Shown here piece by piece: positions 18,626 to 25,543 of a DNA stretch of 36,425 nt. Source of the stretch: an uncultured Acidimicrobiales bacterium. GTDB taxonomy: Bacteria; Actinomycetota; Acidimicrobiia; Acidimicrobiales; SHLQ01. How positions within the stretch are numbered: the first letter of the stretch is position 1; every line of letters starts with the position of its first letter. Where the stretch lies: contig CALHTF010000072.1 in assembly GCA_938038815.1 (NCBI GenBank), positions 1 through 36,425 on the forward strand. The letters run 5' to 3'. The notes below the pieces were generated by a model. That model worked only from the letters and a program-made list of their open reading frames with translations, searched no databases and was not told the DNA's origin. A program made the translations under genes and the position numbers.

Positions 18626-19822
18626 GTGAAAGAGTGGGTTCCCGCGTTGACGAACGAATTTCCCGAGGGTGTTACGCCTTCGGATGAGCACGGTGCTGCG
18701 AGCAGCACGAACGACCAGGACAGTCTCGGTGGAAAACCTGCTCACCAAACCGACGTGGCTGACGCGAACCTTACGCCCGACGTCGCGGTGACCAGCGGAA
18801 ACGTTCCCACACCACCCCACACTCAACCTGTGGATAAGTCTGAGGATGAACCTTCGGCGGGGGCTCCATGGGCGCCGGATGTACCGAGTGCTCAACAACC
18901 AACACCCGAACCCGCGGCAGTAGCTGCGCCGGCCACCGAGCCCGCTCCGGTAAGACCCACTCCGCCGGCCAAGCCGGTCGTGAACGAACCAACCCCGCCC
19001 GTTATGCCTCCGCTGCCCGATCTTGGTGGCTCCCCAAGCCCCAGCGACGCCACCGAAGCCAAGCTGCGGGTCTTCGCTGTCGCGAACCAAAAGGGAGGCG
19101 TGGGCAAAACCACCACCACGGTCAACCTCGGCTCGTGCCTGGCCGAGCTCGGCCTTCGTACCCTGATCGTCGACCTCGACCCCCAAGCAAACGCGAGCAC
19201 CGGCCTGGGCATCAACCCTCGATCGATCGAAGCATCGATGTACGACGTGTTGCTGCACGAAACGCCGCTGGAAGACTGTGTCGAAGCAACCTCGGTCAAA
19301 AACCTGTTCTGTGCTCCAGCAAGTCTCGACCTGGCGGGCGCCGAGATCGAGTTGGTTCCGGCCTTCAACCGCGAACGCCGCCTGAAGCTGGCCATCGAGT
19401 CGGTAGCCGACGACTACGACTACGTGTTGATCGACTGCCCTCCATCGCTCGGGCTACTCACGGTGAACGGCCTCACCGCCGCAACCGAGGTACTGGTACC
19501 GATTCAGTGCGAGTACTACGCACTTGAGGGTTTGGGCCAACTGTTGCGCAACGTCGACCTAGTGAAGAAGAACCTCAACCCCGAACTCGACCTCAGCACC
19601 ATCGTGTTGGTGATGTTTGACGCCCGTACCAAGCTGGCTAGCCAAGTCGCCAAAGAGGTTCGCGACCACTTTGGTCCAGTGGTGTGTCGCCAGGTCATTC
19701 CCCGTTCGGTGAGACTTTCTGAAGCCCCATCGTTTGGGCAGCCAATCAACGTGTTCGATCCGACATCTCGAGGGGCGCTCGCCTACCGAGATCTCGCCAA
19801 AGAAGTATCGGGAGTGAGCTAG
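18626..19822 (+). CDS. parA: Chromosome-partitioning ATPase ParA
   Basis: ParA, 398 residues, is the ATPase that moves ParB-parS complexes apart. The catalytic domain begins near residue 147 with F-A-V-A-N-Q-K-G-G-V-G-K-T-T (deviant Walker A, 156-163). D-L-D-P-Q-A-N-A-S-T-G-L-G and V-L-I-D-C-P-P-S-L-G-L-L-T follow. The first ~145 residues are an acidic, Pro/Ala-rich disordered extension, longer than in typical ParA. The GTG start at 18626 lacks an obvious ribosome binding site; a TATGCT -10-like hexamer at 18604-18609 would give a very short leader. A later start (TTG at 18647) cannot be excluded. parB follows after 3 nt. Confidence 0.95.
   Translation: MKEWVPALTNEFPEGVTPSDEHGAASSTNDQDSLGGKPAHQTDVADANLTPDVAVTSGNVPTPPHTQPVDKSEDEPSAGAPWAPDVPSAQQPTPEPAAVAAPATEPAPVRPTPPAKPVVNEPTPPVMPPLPDLGGSPSPSDATEAKLRVFAVANQKGGVGKTTTTVNLGSCLAELGLRTLIVDLDPQANASTGLGINPRSIEASMYDVLLHETPLEDCVEATSVKNLFCAPASLDLAGAEIELVPAFNRERRLKLAIESVADDYDYVLIDCPPSLGLLTVNGLTAATEVLVPIQCEYYALEGLGQLLRNVDLVKKNLNPELDLSTIVLVMFDARTKLASQVAKEVRDHFGPVVCRQVIPRSVRLSEAPSFGQPINVFDPTSRGALAYRDLAKEVSGVS
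18829..18837 (-). promoter_or_regulatory. Consensus DnaA box inside parA
   Basis: TGTGGATAA is the exact reverse complement of TTATCCACA. It lies within the codons for P-V-D-K in the disordered N-terminal extension of ParA, where codon choice is little constrained by structure. It may be functional or chance. Confidence 0.5.
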
Positions 19823-19825
19823 AAC

Positions 19826-20773
19826 GTGTCTCGCAAGAGTGGACTCGGAAAAGGCTTGGGGGCGCTCATCCCCAGCGATGCCGCAAGCGTGAGCACCGAA
19901 GAAGGTGTGGCGGCCCTTCAGGAGATTCCTATCGATGCTGTGGTTCCCAACCAGCTTCAGCCTCGAGAGCACTTCGACCGCGAGTCGCTCGAAAGCCTGA
20001 CGGCGTCGATCCGCGAACTCGGTGTGCTTCAGCCGATCTTGGTTCGTCCGGTCGGCAACGGCTTTGAGCTCATCGCCGGCGAGCGTCGTTGGCGGTCCGC
20101 CCGCCAGGCGGGCCTCACCTCGATCCCGGCGATCGTGCGCGAGGTCGAGGACCGGCTGTCGCTTGAACATGCCATCGTCGAGAACCTGCACCGCGAAGAC
20201 CTCAACTCGATTGAAGAGGCGGCGGCGTATCAACAGCTGTGCGAAGAGTTTGGCCTGACCCAAGACGAGGTTGCCGAGCGGGTGGGCAAAAGTCGCTCGT
20301 CGGTGGCGAACACGATTCGCCTGCTGAACCTGACCCCCAACGTGCAAGCCCTGGTGGTCGACAAGATCCTCAGCGCCGGTCACGCCCGCACCCTGGTGGC
20401 GGTGAGCGACCCCAAGGTCCAAGAAGAGCTTGCAACCCGCGTAATCGCCGAGGGCCTTACCGTTCGCCAGATCGAGGCGATCGTGCGCGGCGACGAACCC
20501 GACCAATCGGGGTCGAACTCCGACGCTGGCTCGGGTACCGGAACGACGCGAGCACCAAAGTCGTCGGGGGGCACCGGCTCACCCGAAAGCACCGCGGAGA
20601 AGAACGCTCGCTCGGCGGCGCTGCTCGATCTCGAGCAACTCCTTGCCGACCGACTCGATACTCGCGTGTCGGTCGAGATGGGCTCCAAGCACGGTCAGAT
20701 TCTCATCGACTTTGCCGACATCGATGATCTGGAGCGCCTTGCTCGGATCGTCGTGCAGGGCGACAGCTACTAA
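19826..20773 (+). CDS. parB: Chromosome-partitioning protein ParB
   Basis: ParB, 315 residues, binds parS and slides along DNA as a CTP-gated clamp. The N-terminus S-R-K-S-G-L-G-K-G-L-G-A-L-I-P is the ParA-contacting segment. The CTP-binding motif G-E-R-R-W-R-S-A and E-N-L-H-R-E-D-L-N follow. The helix-turn-helix is T-Q-D-E-V-A-E-R-V-G-K-S-R-S-S-V-A-N, and a Ser/Gly-rich linker leads to the C-terminal dimerisation domain. The GTG start lies 3 nt after the parA stop. Confidence 0.97.
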   Translation: MSRKSGLGKGLGALIPSDAASVSTEEGVAALQEIPIDAVVPNQLQPREHFDRESLESLTASIRELGVLQPILVRPVGNGFELIAGERRWRSARQAGLTSIPAIVREVEDRLSLEHAIVENLHREDLNSIEEAAAYQQLCEEFGLTQDEVAERVGKSRSSVANTIRLLNLTPNVQALVVDKILSAGHARTLVAVSDPKVQEELATRVIAEGLTVRQIEAIVRGDEPDQSGSNSDAGSGTGTTRAPKSSGGTGSPESTAEKNARSAALLDLEQLLADRLDTRVSVEMGSKHGQILIDFADIDDLERLARIVVQGDSY

Positions 20774-20855
20774 GTCCCCAATTTCCACGCCGAGTGGGAA
20801 CGTAAACACGTAGCGTGGTTGTCGTGGATGGTTGCTTTGTTACACCGTGCTCCGA

Positions 20856-20876
20856 CAATCCACAAAGTTATCCACA
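20856..20876 (+). promoter_or_regulatory. Two DnaA boxes between parB and cwlM-like gene
   Basis: CAATCCACA (20856-20864) and the perfect consensus TTATCCACA (20868-20876) lie in tandem, same orientation, with starts 12 bp apart. They sit in the 123-bp gap between two convergent genes, where a promoter role is unlikely. They could titrate DnaA or act as an accessory origin element. Confidence 0.6.
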
Positions 20877-20896
20877 GGTGGGGATGAACCTAAGGA

Positions 20897-21883
20897 TTAA
20901 CCTGTAGTCAAGGGTTCGGCGATCCAGGTCTCGACCGTGTTGGCGATGGTGCTGGCAATCTCGGAAATGTGTTGAACTACCAGCGTTGGCGGGCCGATTC
21001 GACAGTGCACGGCCGGCATTCTGGTCTCACGCAAGATGGCGTCGGTACGGCCTTCAGCCATCCCGATCGTGTTGTTCAGCACGGCGGGCAAACTCGATGC
21101 AAGGGCTTCGGCGAGTCGTTTCCCGCCCAAGCTTTCGAACCCGGTCGTGGAAAAGTAGTGCGCATGGCACCCGTCGTCGGCCGACATAGCCAGCGACACG
21201 AACAACTCGGCCCCAAACTCGTTGGCCGCGTTTGCTTGGCGCGACGGATCGGGCTGATGCAGTTCGAGCACACTCGCCCCGTTGTTTCGCAGCTGGCGGG
21301 CTAACGCCCGCACCAGGGGAGCGAGGTCGCCGTGTTCGCCCACCGCGACGCGTCGCTCGTGGAGGTCGCGGTTATCGGTGAGTCGTTCGATCTCGCGAAG
21401 ACTGGCGATGGTGGTGCTCTTTGCTGACTTGGCGCCGAGCCGTTCGAGAATGCGAACGGTGTCGACGCCGGCGATGCCATCGAGGGCAATACCGGCGTTG
21501 CGTTGAAAGTCGATGAGCGCCGCCGCGGTGTCGGGTCCGAAGATGCCGTCGACCCAACCAGCATCGAAACCCAGCGAACCAAGCTGAACCTGAAGGTCGG
21601 CCACATCGTCGCCCCGCATCATGGGGGAGCGGTGATACAGCCGCCGGTCGCCCAGCTTGTACCCAGCCTCGACCAGGGCTCGCCAGGTGGCGTCGTTGAC
21701 CACTCCGTCGGCTTCGAGCTTGCGGTGCTGCTGAAACGCTTGCACGGCAGCCTCGGTGATCTCGCAAAACAGGCGGCGATCGGTGGTAACCGCCGCAAAC
21801 CCGGCCGCGGCTAAGCGCCGCCGGAGGTCGGCAACGGTTTCGCCAGTGCTGCCTAGTTTGAGTGGGAGTCCGGGAATCGTCAC
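20897..21883 (-). CDS. cwlM: CwlM-like peptidoglycan regulator (degenerate amidase)
   Basis: This 328-residue protein has two PG_binding_1 domains (about 8-73 and 86-150) and an Amidase_3-like domain (about 176-320), the architecture of CwlM. It has no signal peptide, so it is probably cytoplasmic. The amidase fold is recognisable by R-Q-A-N-A-A-N, G-A-E-L-F-V-S, G-R-T-D-A-I-L-R-E-T and M-P-A-V. The zinc/catalytic residues appear lost: the S-x-H-x-N step reads V-S-L-A-M-S (A232) and the final catalytic E-x-G step reads C-R-I-G (R295). In M. tuberculosis CwlM is a non-hydrolytic regulator of MurA controlled by PknB. A similar regulatory role is inferred. Confidence 0.82.
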   Translation of the reverse strand: MTIPGLPLKLGSTGETVADLRRRLAAAGFAAVTTDRRLFCEITEAAVQAFQQHRKLEADGVVNDATWRALVEAGYKLGDRRLYHRSPMMRGDDVADLQVQLGSLGFDAGWVDGIFGPDTAAALIDFQRNAGIALDGIAGVDTVRILERLGAKSAKSTTIASLREIERLTDNRDLHERRVAVGEHGDLAPLVRALARQLRNNGASVLELHQPDPSRQANAANEFGAELFVSLAMSADDGCHAHYFSTTGFESLGGKRLAEALASSLPAVLNNTIGMAEGRTDAILRETRMPAVHCRIGPPTLVVQHISEIASTIANTVETWIAEPLTTG

Positions 21884-21949
21884 AAGGGTGCGGGGCTACA
21901 AGAGGAGAGTCGCCAAGGGCGACAAGGCCAAGTTGACAAGCGTAGTGGG

Positions 21950-21990
21950 CAGAAAACGAAACAACCGCCGTCTCGTGTCGAGACGACGGT
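21950..21990 (-). terminator. Rho-independent terminator of trxA
   Basis: Read on the minus strand, CGTCTCG-ACA-CGAGACG (21969-21985), extended by an outer 4-bp stem to 21964-21990, is followed by a T-rich run (TTGTTTCGTTTT). It lies about 35 nt beyond the trxA stop. Confidence 0.75.
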
Positions 21991-22024
21991 TACGTCGGGG
22001 AAGTTCAGTACTGAATCGAAGTTC

Positions 22025-22351
22025 TTAGATGAATTCTTCGATCTCTTCGAGCAGTTGGGCCTTGCCTTTGGCACCAACGATGCGCTTGGTGGGCTCGCCA
22101 TCTTTGAACAAGATGAGGGTCGGGATGCTCATAACTTCGAAGCGGCGGGCAACCTCGGCGGCCTCGTCGACGTTGAGCTTGGCGATCTTGACCTTGCCCT
22201 CTTGCTCTTCGGCGATTTCGTCGAGAACGGGGGCGATCATCTTGCACGGTCCGCACCATTCGGCCCAGAAATCGACAAGGACAGGTACGTCGCCGGCGGC
22301 GACCTCTTCGTCGAATGTGCCTTCGGTAAGACTGGTGACCGTTCCGGCCAT
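22025..22351 (-). CDS. trxA: Thioredoxin
   Basis: This 108-residue thioredoxin carries the redox motif W-C-G-P-C-K (C33/C36) and the cis-Pro segment M-S-I-P-T-L. It reduces disulfides of cytoplasmic proteins using electrons from the adjacent trxB product. The start is the ATG of M-A-G-T-V-T, with AAGGAG 7 nt upstream on the minus strand. A longer frame to 22450 only adds non-conserved residues. trxB-trxA next to sigM and cwlM is the classic actinobacterial order. Confidence 0.97.
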   Translation of the reverse strand: MAGTVTSLTEGTFDEEVAAGDVPVLVDFWAEWCGPCKMIAPVLDEIAEEQEGKVKIAKLNVDEAAEVARRFEVMSIPTLILFKDGEPTKRIVGAKGKAQLLEEIEEFI

Positions 22352-22495
22352 GGGGGTTCTCCTTGATTGATTCTTCGTGAAATGCGAGTGGCTAGTGACT
22401 CTAGTCGCTATAACCCAGCGAACACCGGTGACATTCCGTCGACCAACCAAATCAGAGGTCAGCCCCTGATTCAGCTTGGTGCGTTCGGTGCTAGC

Positions 22496-23461
22496 TCAGT
22501 CGTCGTGGAGTGATTCGAGCCAGCGTTCGGCGTCGATGGCGGCCATACAACCCGAACCGGCGGCGGTGATTGCCTGGCGGTAGTAGTCGTCTTGCACGTC
22601 GCCGCTCACAAACACACCCTCGATCTTGGTGCGGGTGCTGTTGGGCTCGACGACGATGTAGCCGTTGTCCTTCACGTCGAGTTGGCCCTCGAACAGGCTG
22701 GTGTTGGGTCGGTGACCAATAGCGACGAACATGCCGGTCACGTCGAGGGTGCCGGTTTCGCCGGTCTTGGTGTTCTCGATCGCCAGTCCAGCGACCTTGT
22801 CCTCACCATGGACGTCGGTGACGATGTGGTTCCACAAGAACTCGATCTTTTCGTTCTTGTGCGCTCGGTCCTGCATGATCTTGGAGGCTCGCAGTTCGTC
22901 GCGACGCACCACGATGGTGACCTTCGACGCGAACCGACTGAGGAAGTTGGCTTCTTCGAGCGCCGAGTCGCCGCCGCCGATGACGGCAATCTCTTGGTCG
23001 CGGAAGAAGAACCCGTCGCAGGTCGCGCAGGTCGATACGCCGTGGCCCATGAGCCGCGATTCGTTCTCGAGGCCCAACATGAGCGATTGGGCACCCGTCG
23101 AGACGATCACCGCTTCGGAAAGATACGTGGGTTCTGGCGCTTCGCTATCGCCCACCCAAATCTTGAACGGGCGCTCGGAAAGGTCGACCTTGCTGGCCTT
23201 GACCGTTTCGATCTGGGCGCCGAACCGGGCGGCTTGGGCCCGAAAGTTCTGCATAAGGTCGGGGCCCATGATGCCCTCGGGGAATCCGGGGAAGTTCTCG
23301 ACGTCGGTGGTGAGCATGAGCTGGCCACCAGGTTGATCTGAGGTCGACGACGGTTCGCCTTCGAGGACCAATGGTTCAAGATTGGCGCGGGCGGCGTAGA
23401 TCGCGGCGGTCAGCCCCGCGGGTCCGGAGCCGATAATGGTTACTTGGCGGACATCGCTCAT
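22496..23461 (-). CDS. trxB: Thioredoxin reductase
   Basis: TrxB, 321 residues, transfers electrons from NADPH through FAD to thioredoxin. The FAD-binding G-S-G-P-A-G at residue 11, the redox pair in S-T-C-A-T-C-D (C145/C148), the NADPH-binding G-G-G-D-S-A-L-E-E-A and the second FAD motif G-V-F-V-S-G-D-V-Q-D are all in place. Length is normal. trxA follows after about 145 bp, a gap that contains a 6-bp inverted repeat (AATCAG/CTGATT, 22450-22471) which may attenuate transcription. Confidence 0.97.
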   Translation of the reverse strand: MSDVRQVTIIGSGPAGLTAAIYAARANLEPLVLEGEPSSTSDQPGGQLMLTTDVENFPGFPEGIMGPDLMQNFRAQAARFGAQIETVKASKVDLSERPFKIWVGDSEAPEPTYLSEAVIVSTGAQSLMLGLENESRLMGHGVSTCATCDGFFFRDQEIAVIGGGDSALEEANFLSRFASKVTIVVRRDELRASKIMQDRAHKNEKIEFLWNHIVTDVHGEDKVAGLAIENTKTGETGTLDVTGMFVAIGHRPNTSLFEGQLDVKDNGYIVVEPNSTRTKIEGVFVSGDVQDDYYRQAITAAGSGCMAAIDAERWLESLHDD

Positions 23462-23540
23462 GGCGAGATGCTCCTAGGTAGGCAGATGAGTTGAGTGGTC
23501 GACAGATGACCCCTCGTGCCAACCAGCGTACGGGCTGGCG

Positions 23541-23575
23541 GCGTCAGTAAGGGTTAGTAACCCGTTAGCTGACGC
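23541..23575 (-). terminator. Stem-loop at the end of the small membrane-protein gene
   Basis: GCGTCAG (23541-23547) pairs with CTGACGC (23569-23575), enclosing GGGTT-AGT-AACCC (23551-23563). The outer arm overlaps the last codons of the gene ending at 23565. No U-tract follows. Confidence 0.55.
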
Positions 23576-23906
23576 TTCCCTTCCGCTTTGCGAAAAGGAT
23601 CGTCCCGACAATGAAGAGCACCGCACCCCAAAGGGCGTAGGAAGCCCACACCGCATGGGTGTCGCTCCACAGGGCAAACAGGAACGACGTCGACCGGATA
23701 AGGGTGACGACCAACAGCACCACGGCGATGGGCAAGAAGATGATCATGAGCAGTCCGTAGACGATGCCGCGGCTGGCGATGATCGCCGGACGGGTGGTCT
23801 TGTTACGGATCTGGTCGATGTAGCCAACGATCGAGCGGGTGATCTGGGTTGGCCAGTCGATGTCTTCGTTATCGTCGTTCGAGGTAGATGCGAGTTGATC
23901 AGCCAT
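23565..23906 (-). CDS. Small two-helix membrane protein, unknown function
   Basis: This 113-residue protein has a hydrophilic, acidic N-terminus (1-25), an amphipathic stretch and two hydrophobic segments (about 47-69 and 84-104), with a basic tail R-K-G. It resembles no family I can name; proteins of this shape are sometimes annotated as phage-holin-like in actinobacteria, but I would not assert that. It lies between the anti-sigma gene and trxB on the same strand, suggesting a link to the envelope-stress cluster. The ATG at 23906 lies 27 bp after the anti-sigma stop. Confidence 0.65.
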   Translation of the reverse strand: MADQLASTSNDDNEDIDWPTQITRSIVGYIDQIRNKTTRPAIIASRGIVYGLLMIIFLPIAVVLLVVTLIRSTSFLFALWSDTHAVWASYALWGAVLFIVGTILFAKRKGSVS

Positions 23907-23933
23907 GGAGGCGGAGCTTAACCGCTTTGTTCG

Positions 23934-24923
23934 CTACGAGGTGACTTGAGCGCAGGCGGCGAGGTCGACCAGCACCAAGTCGCTGGGAGTCTCGGTGTTT
24001 GGATCGACGAACACATAAATCGTCTGTTCGACCTCGCCGTTGGGCACTAGGTCGACGATGTCGACCAGAGTGAGCGATACCACCCGGGCCACAAATGCGG
24101 CGTCGTTGCATTCCTGCAGGCCACTATCGAGTTGATCGGACTTGAAGCTCAGCGCCTCGGCGGGCTGTTGGCTCAACCGCTCGTTGACGACCTCGGGCGG
24201 GTAGGCGGCCTCGATTTCGGCAATGGTGGCAAAGGCCGGGTTGGTGGCCCGATAGGCCGAGTCGCCGTCATCGTCGCTTTCTGGCTCCCCGGCGTCGTCG
24301 TCGGTCACCTCGTCTGCTACCTCGGCGGCTGGCTCCGAATCGTCCATGGCGTCGTCTTCCATGGCCTCTTCTTCCATCGCATCGTCTTCTCCGTCCGAAG
24401 GAGCGCTTTGCGCGGCGTCTGCATCTTGCATTTCCATGGCTTCGCCGGCATCGGTCGCCGAAAGGTCGACTGCTTCAGCACCGGCGTCACCGCCGTCACC
24501 GGCATCGTCGCTGCTAGCCACGCCCACCTCCTCAAAGCTGTCGGAGGCAACATCATCGCCGCCGGTCGTACTGTTGAGCACCGCGAATCCGGCGAGGAGC
24601 ACAAACAACACCGCTGCGGCACCCATCAGGGCAGCGTTGGGTCGAGCAAAGATGCTCGGCTTTGACTGCTTGGGAGCCAGGCTGGTGACCTTGGGCGTCG
24701 TGTTCGATGCGGCAAGGGCGGCCGCAATAGCGCTTTCCCGGGCGGCGTCGGCGGTGACGGGAGGGGTTACCGGTTCGGCGACGATCGAGTCGATCGACCG
24801 GAAAATGTGCGCTCGGGCCATCAACTCGGGGTCGGATTCGACCCGCGCGATCTCCTCGGCGGTGGCTTCACCGTCGATATACGCCGAGACGAGCTCGTCG
24901 AGGGAGGGGTCGGAGTTGCTCAT
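23934..24923 (-). CDS. Membrane anti-sigma factor with acidic extracytoplasmic domain
   Basis: This 329-residue protein begins with an anti-sigma-like helical segment (L-D-E-L-V-S-A-Y-I-D-G-E-A-T). It lacks the His-Cys-Cys zinc motif of ZAS anti-sigma factors. One transmembrane helix lies at about 97-117. The outside part starts with a strongly acidic, Met-containing low-complexity stretch (about 125-235, repeats of the D-A-M-E-E / D-A-M-D-D type). A small C-terminal domain with two Cys follows. By position it matches RsmA, the SigM anti-sigma factor of mycobacteria. Its ATG overlaps the sigma stop by 4 nt (ATGA), strong support for a sigma/anti-sigma pair. Confidence 0.78.
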   Translation of the reverse strand: MSNSDPSLDELVSAYIDGEATAEEIARVESDPELMARAHIFRSIDSIVAEPVTPPVTADAARESAIAAALAASNTTPKVTSLAPKQSKPSIFARPNAALMGAAAVLFVLLAGFAVLNSTTGGDDVASDSFEEVGVASSDDAGDGGDAGAEAVDLSATDAGEAMEMQDADAAQSAPSDGEDDAMEEEAMEDDAMDDSEPAAEVADEVTDDDAGEPESDDDGDSAYRATNPAFATIAEIEAAYPPEVVNERLSQQPAEALSFKSDQLDSGLQECNDAAFVARVVSLTLVDIVDLVPNGEVEQTIYVFVDPNTETPSDLVLVDLAACAQVTS

Positions 24924-25516
24924 GGTTCAGTACTAGGACGTTGCGGCGGCAGGGTTTGGTTCCCGACAATTTCGGCAAGGGCTGAACGGCCGCGTGCAAT
25001 ACGCGATCGTACGGTGCCGGGGGCGATATCTAACACTTCGCCGATCTGGGCGTAATCGAGGTCGCAAAGGTCTCGCAGGACCACGGCGGAGCGGAAATCT
25101 TCGGGTAGTTCGGCCAGCGCCTCGCTCACCACCATCTGGGCGGCGATCTGATCGTCATGGCCGGATCCACCGGAGTCGCCATGGATTGGGCTGACATTGC
25201 CTTCGAATTCGGGAAGGCCCGGGTCGGGGCGGCGTGACCGGCGCCGAAGTTCGTCGAGGCAAGCGTTGGTCGATACCCGGTAGGCCCAGGTGCTGAATTT
25301 GGAGCGGCCATCGAAGCGGTCGATGCGCTTGGCGATGGTGATGAGGGCTTCCTGGGTGGCGTCGAGCGCGTCGGCGTCGTTGCCAGCAAGGCGCCGGCAA
25401 ACGGCGTAAATCCGGTCGTAGTGACGCCGCAGGAGAGTATCGAGCGCCGCCTGATCCCCCTGTTGCGCCGCAGTGACCAGTGCAAGGTCCTCGGCTTCAG
25501 TATCGATACAGCAACG
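24920..25516 (-). CDS. sigM: ECF sigma factor (SigM-like), start codon unclear
   Basis: The frame encodes up to 198 residues. Region 2 is clear: D-Q-A-A-L-D-T-L-L-R-R-H-Y-D-R-I, then D-A-L-D-A-T-Q-E-A-L, then F-S-T-W-A-Y-R-V-S-T-N. Region 4 follows: L-P-E-D-F-R-S-A-V-V-L-R-D and G-E-V-L-D-I-A-P-G-T-V-R-S-R. A Gly/Ser-rich linker separates them. The frame opens after a TAG at 25517-25519 and contains no ATG, GTG or TTG before region 2. Best guesses are ATC at 25507 (giving D-T-E-A-E-D-L-A-L, family-like) or CTG at 25480. Internal ATG at 25135 would delete region 2. The gene lies between the kinase and its anti-sigma factor. Confidence 0.85.
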   Translation of the reverse strand, partial: RCCIDTEAEDLALVTAAQQGDQAALDTLLRRHYDRIYAVCRRLAGNDADALDATQEALITIAKRIDRFDGRSKFSTWAYRVSTNACLDELRRRSRRPDPGLPEFEGNVSPIHGDSGGSGHDDQIAAQMVVSEALAELPEDFRSAVVLRDLCDLDYAQIGEVLDIAPGTVRSRIARGRSALAEIVGNQTLPPQRPSTEP

Positions 25517-25543
25517 CTAGTGGCGATTACCCGACCGATTCGG

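Noticed and set aside
23565..23906. Phage holin
   Set aside because: Two hydrophobic segments are not enough; no lysis or phage genes are nearby and the context is envelope stress.
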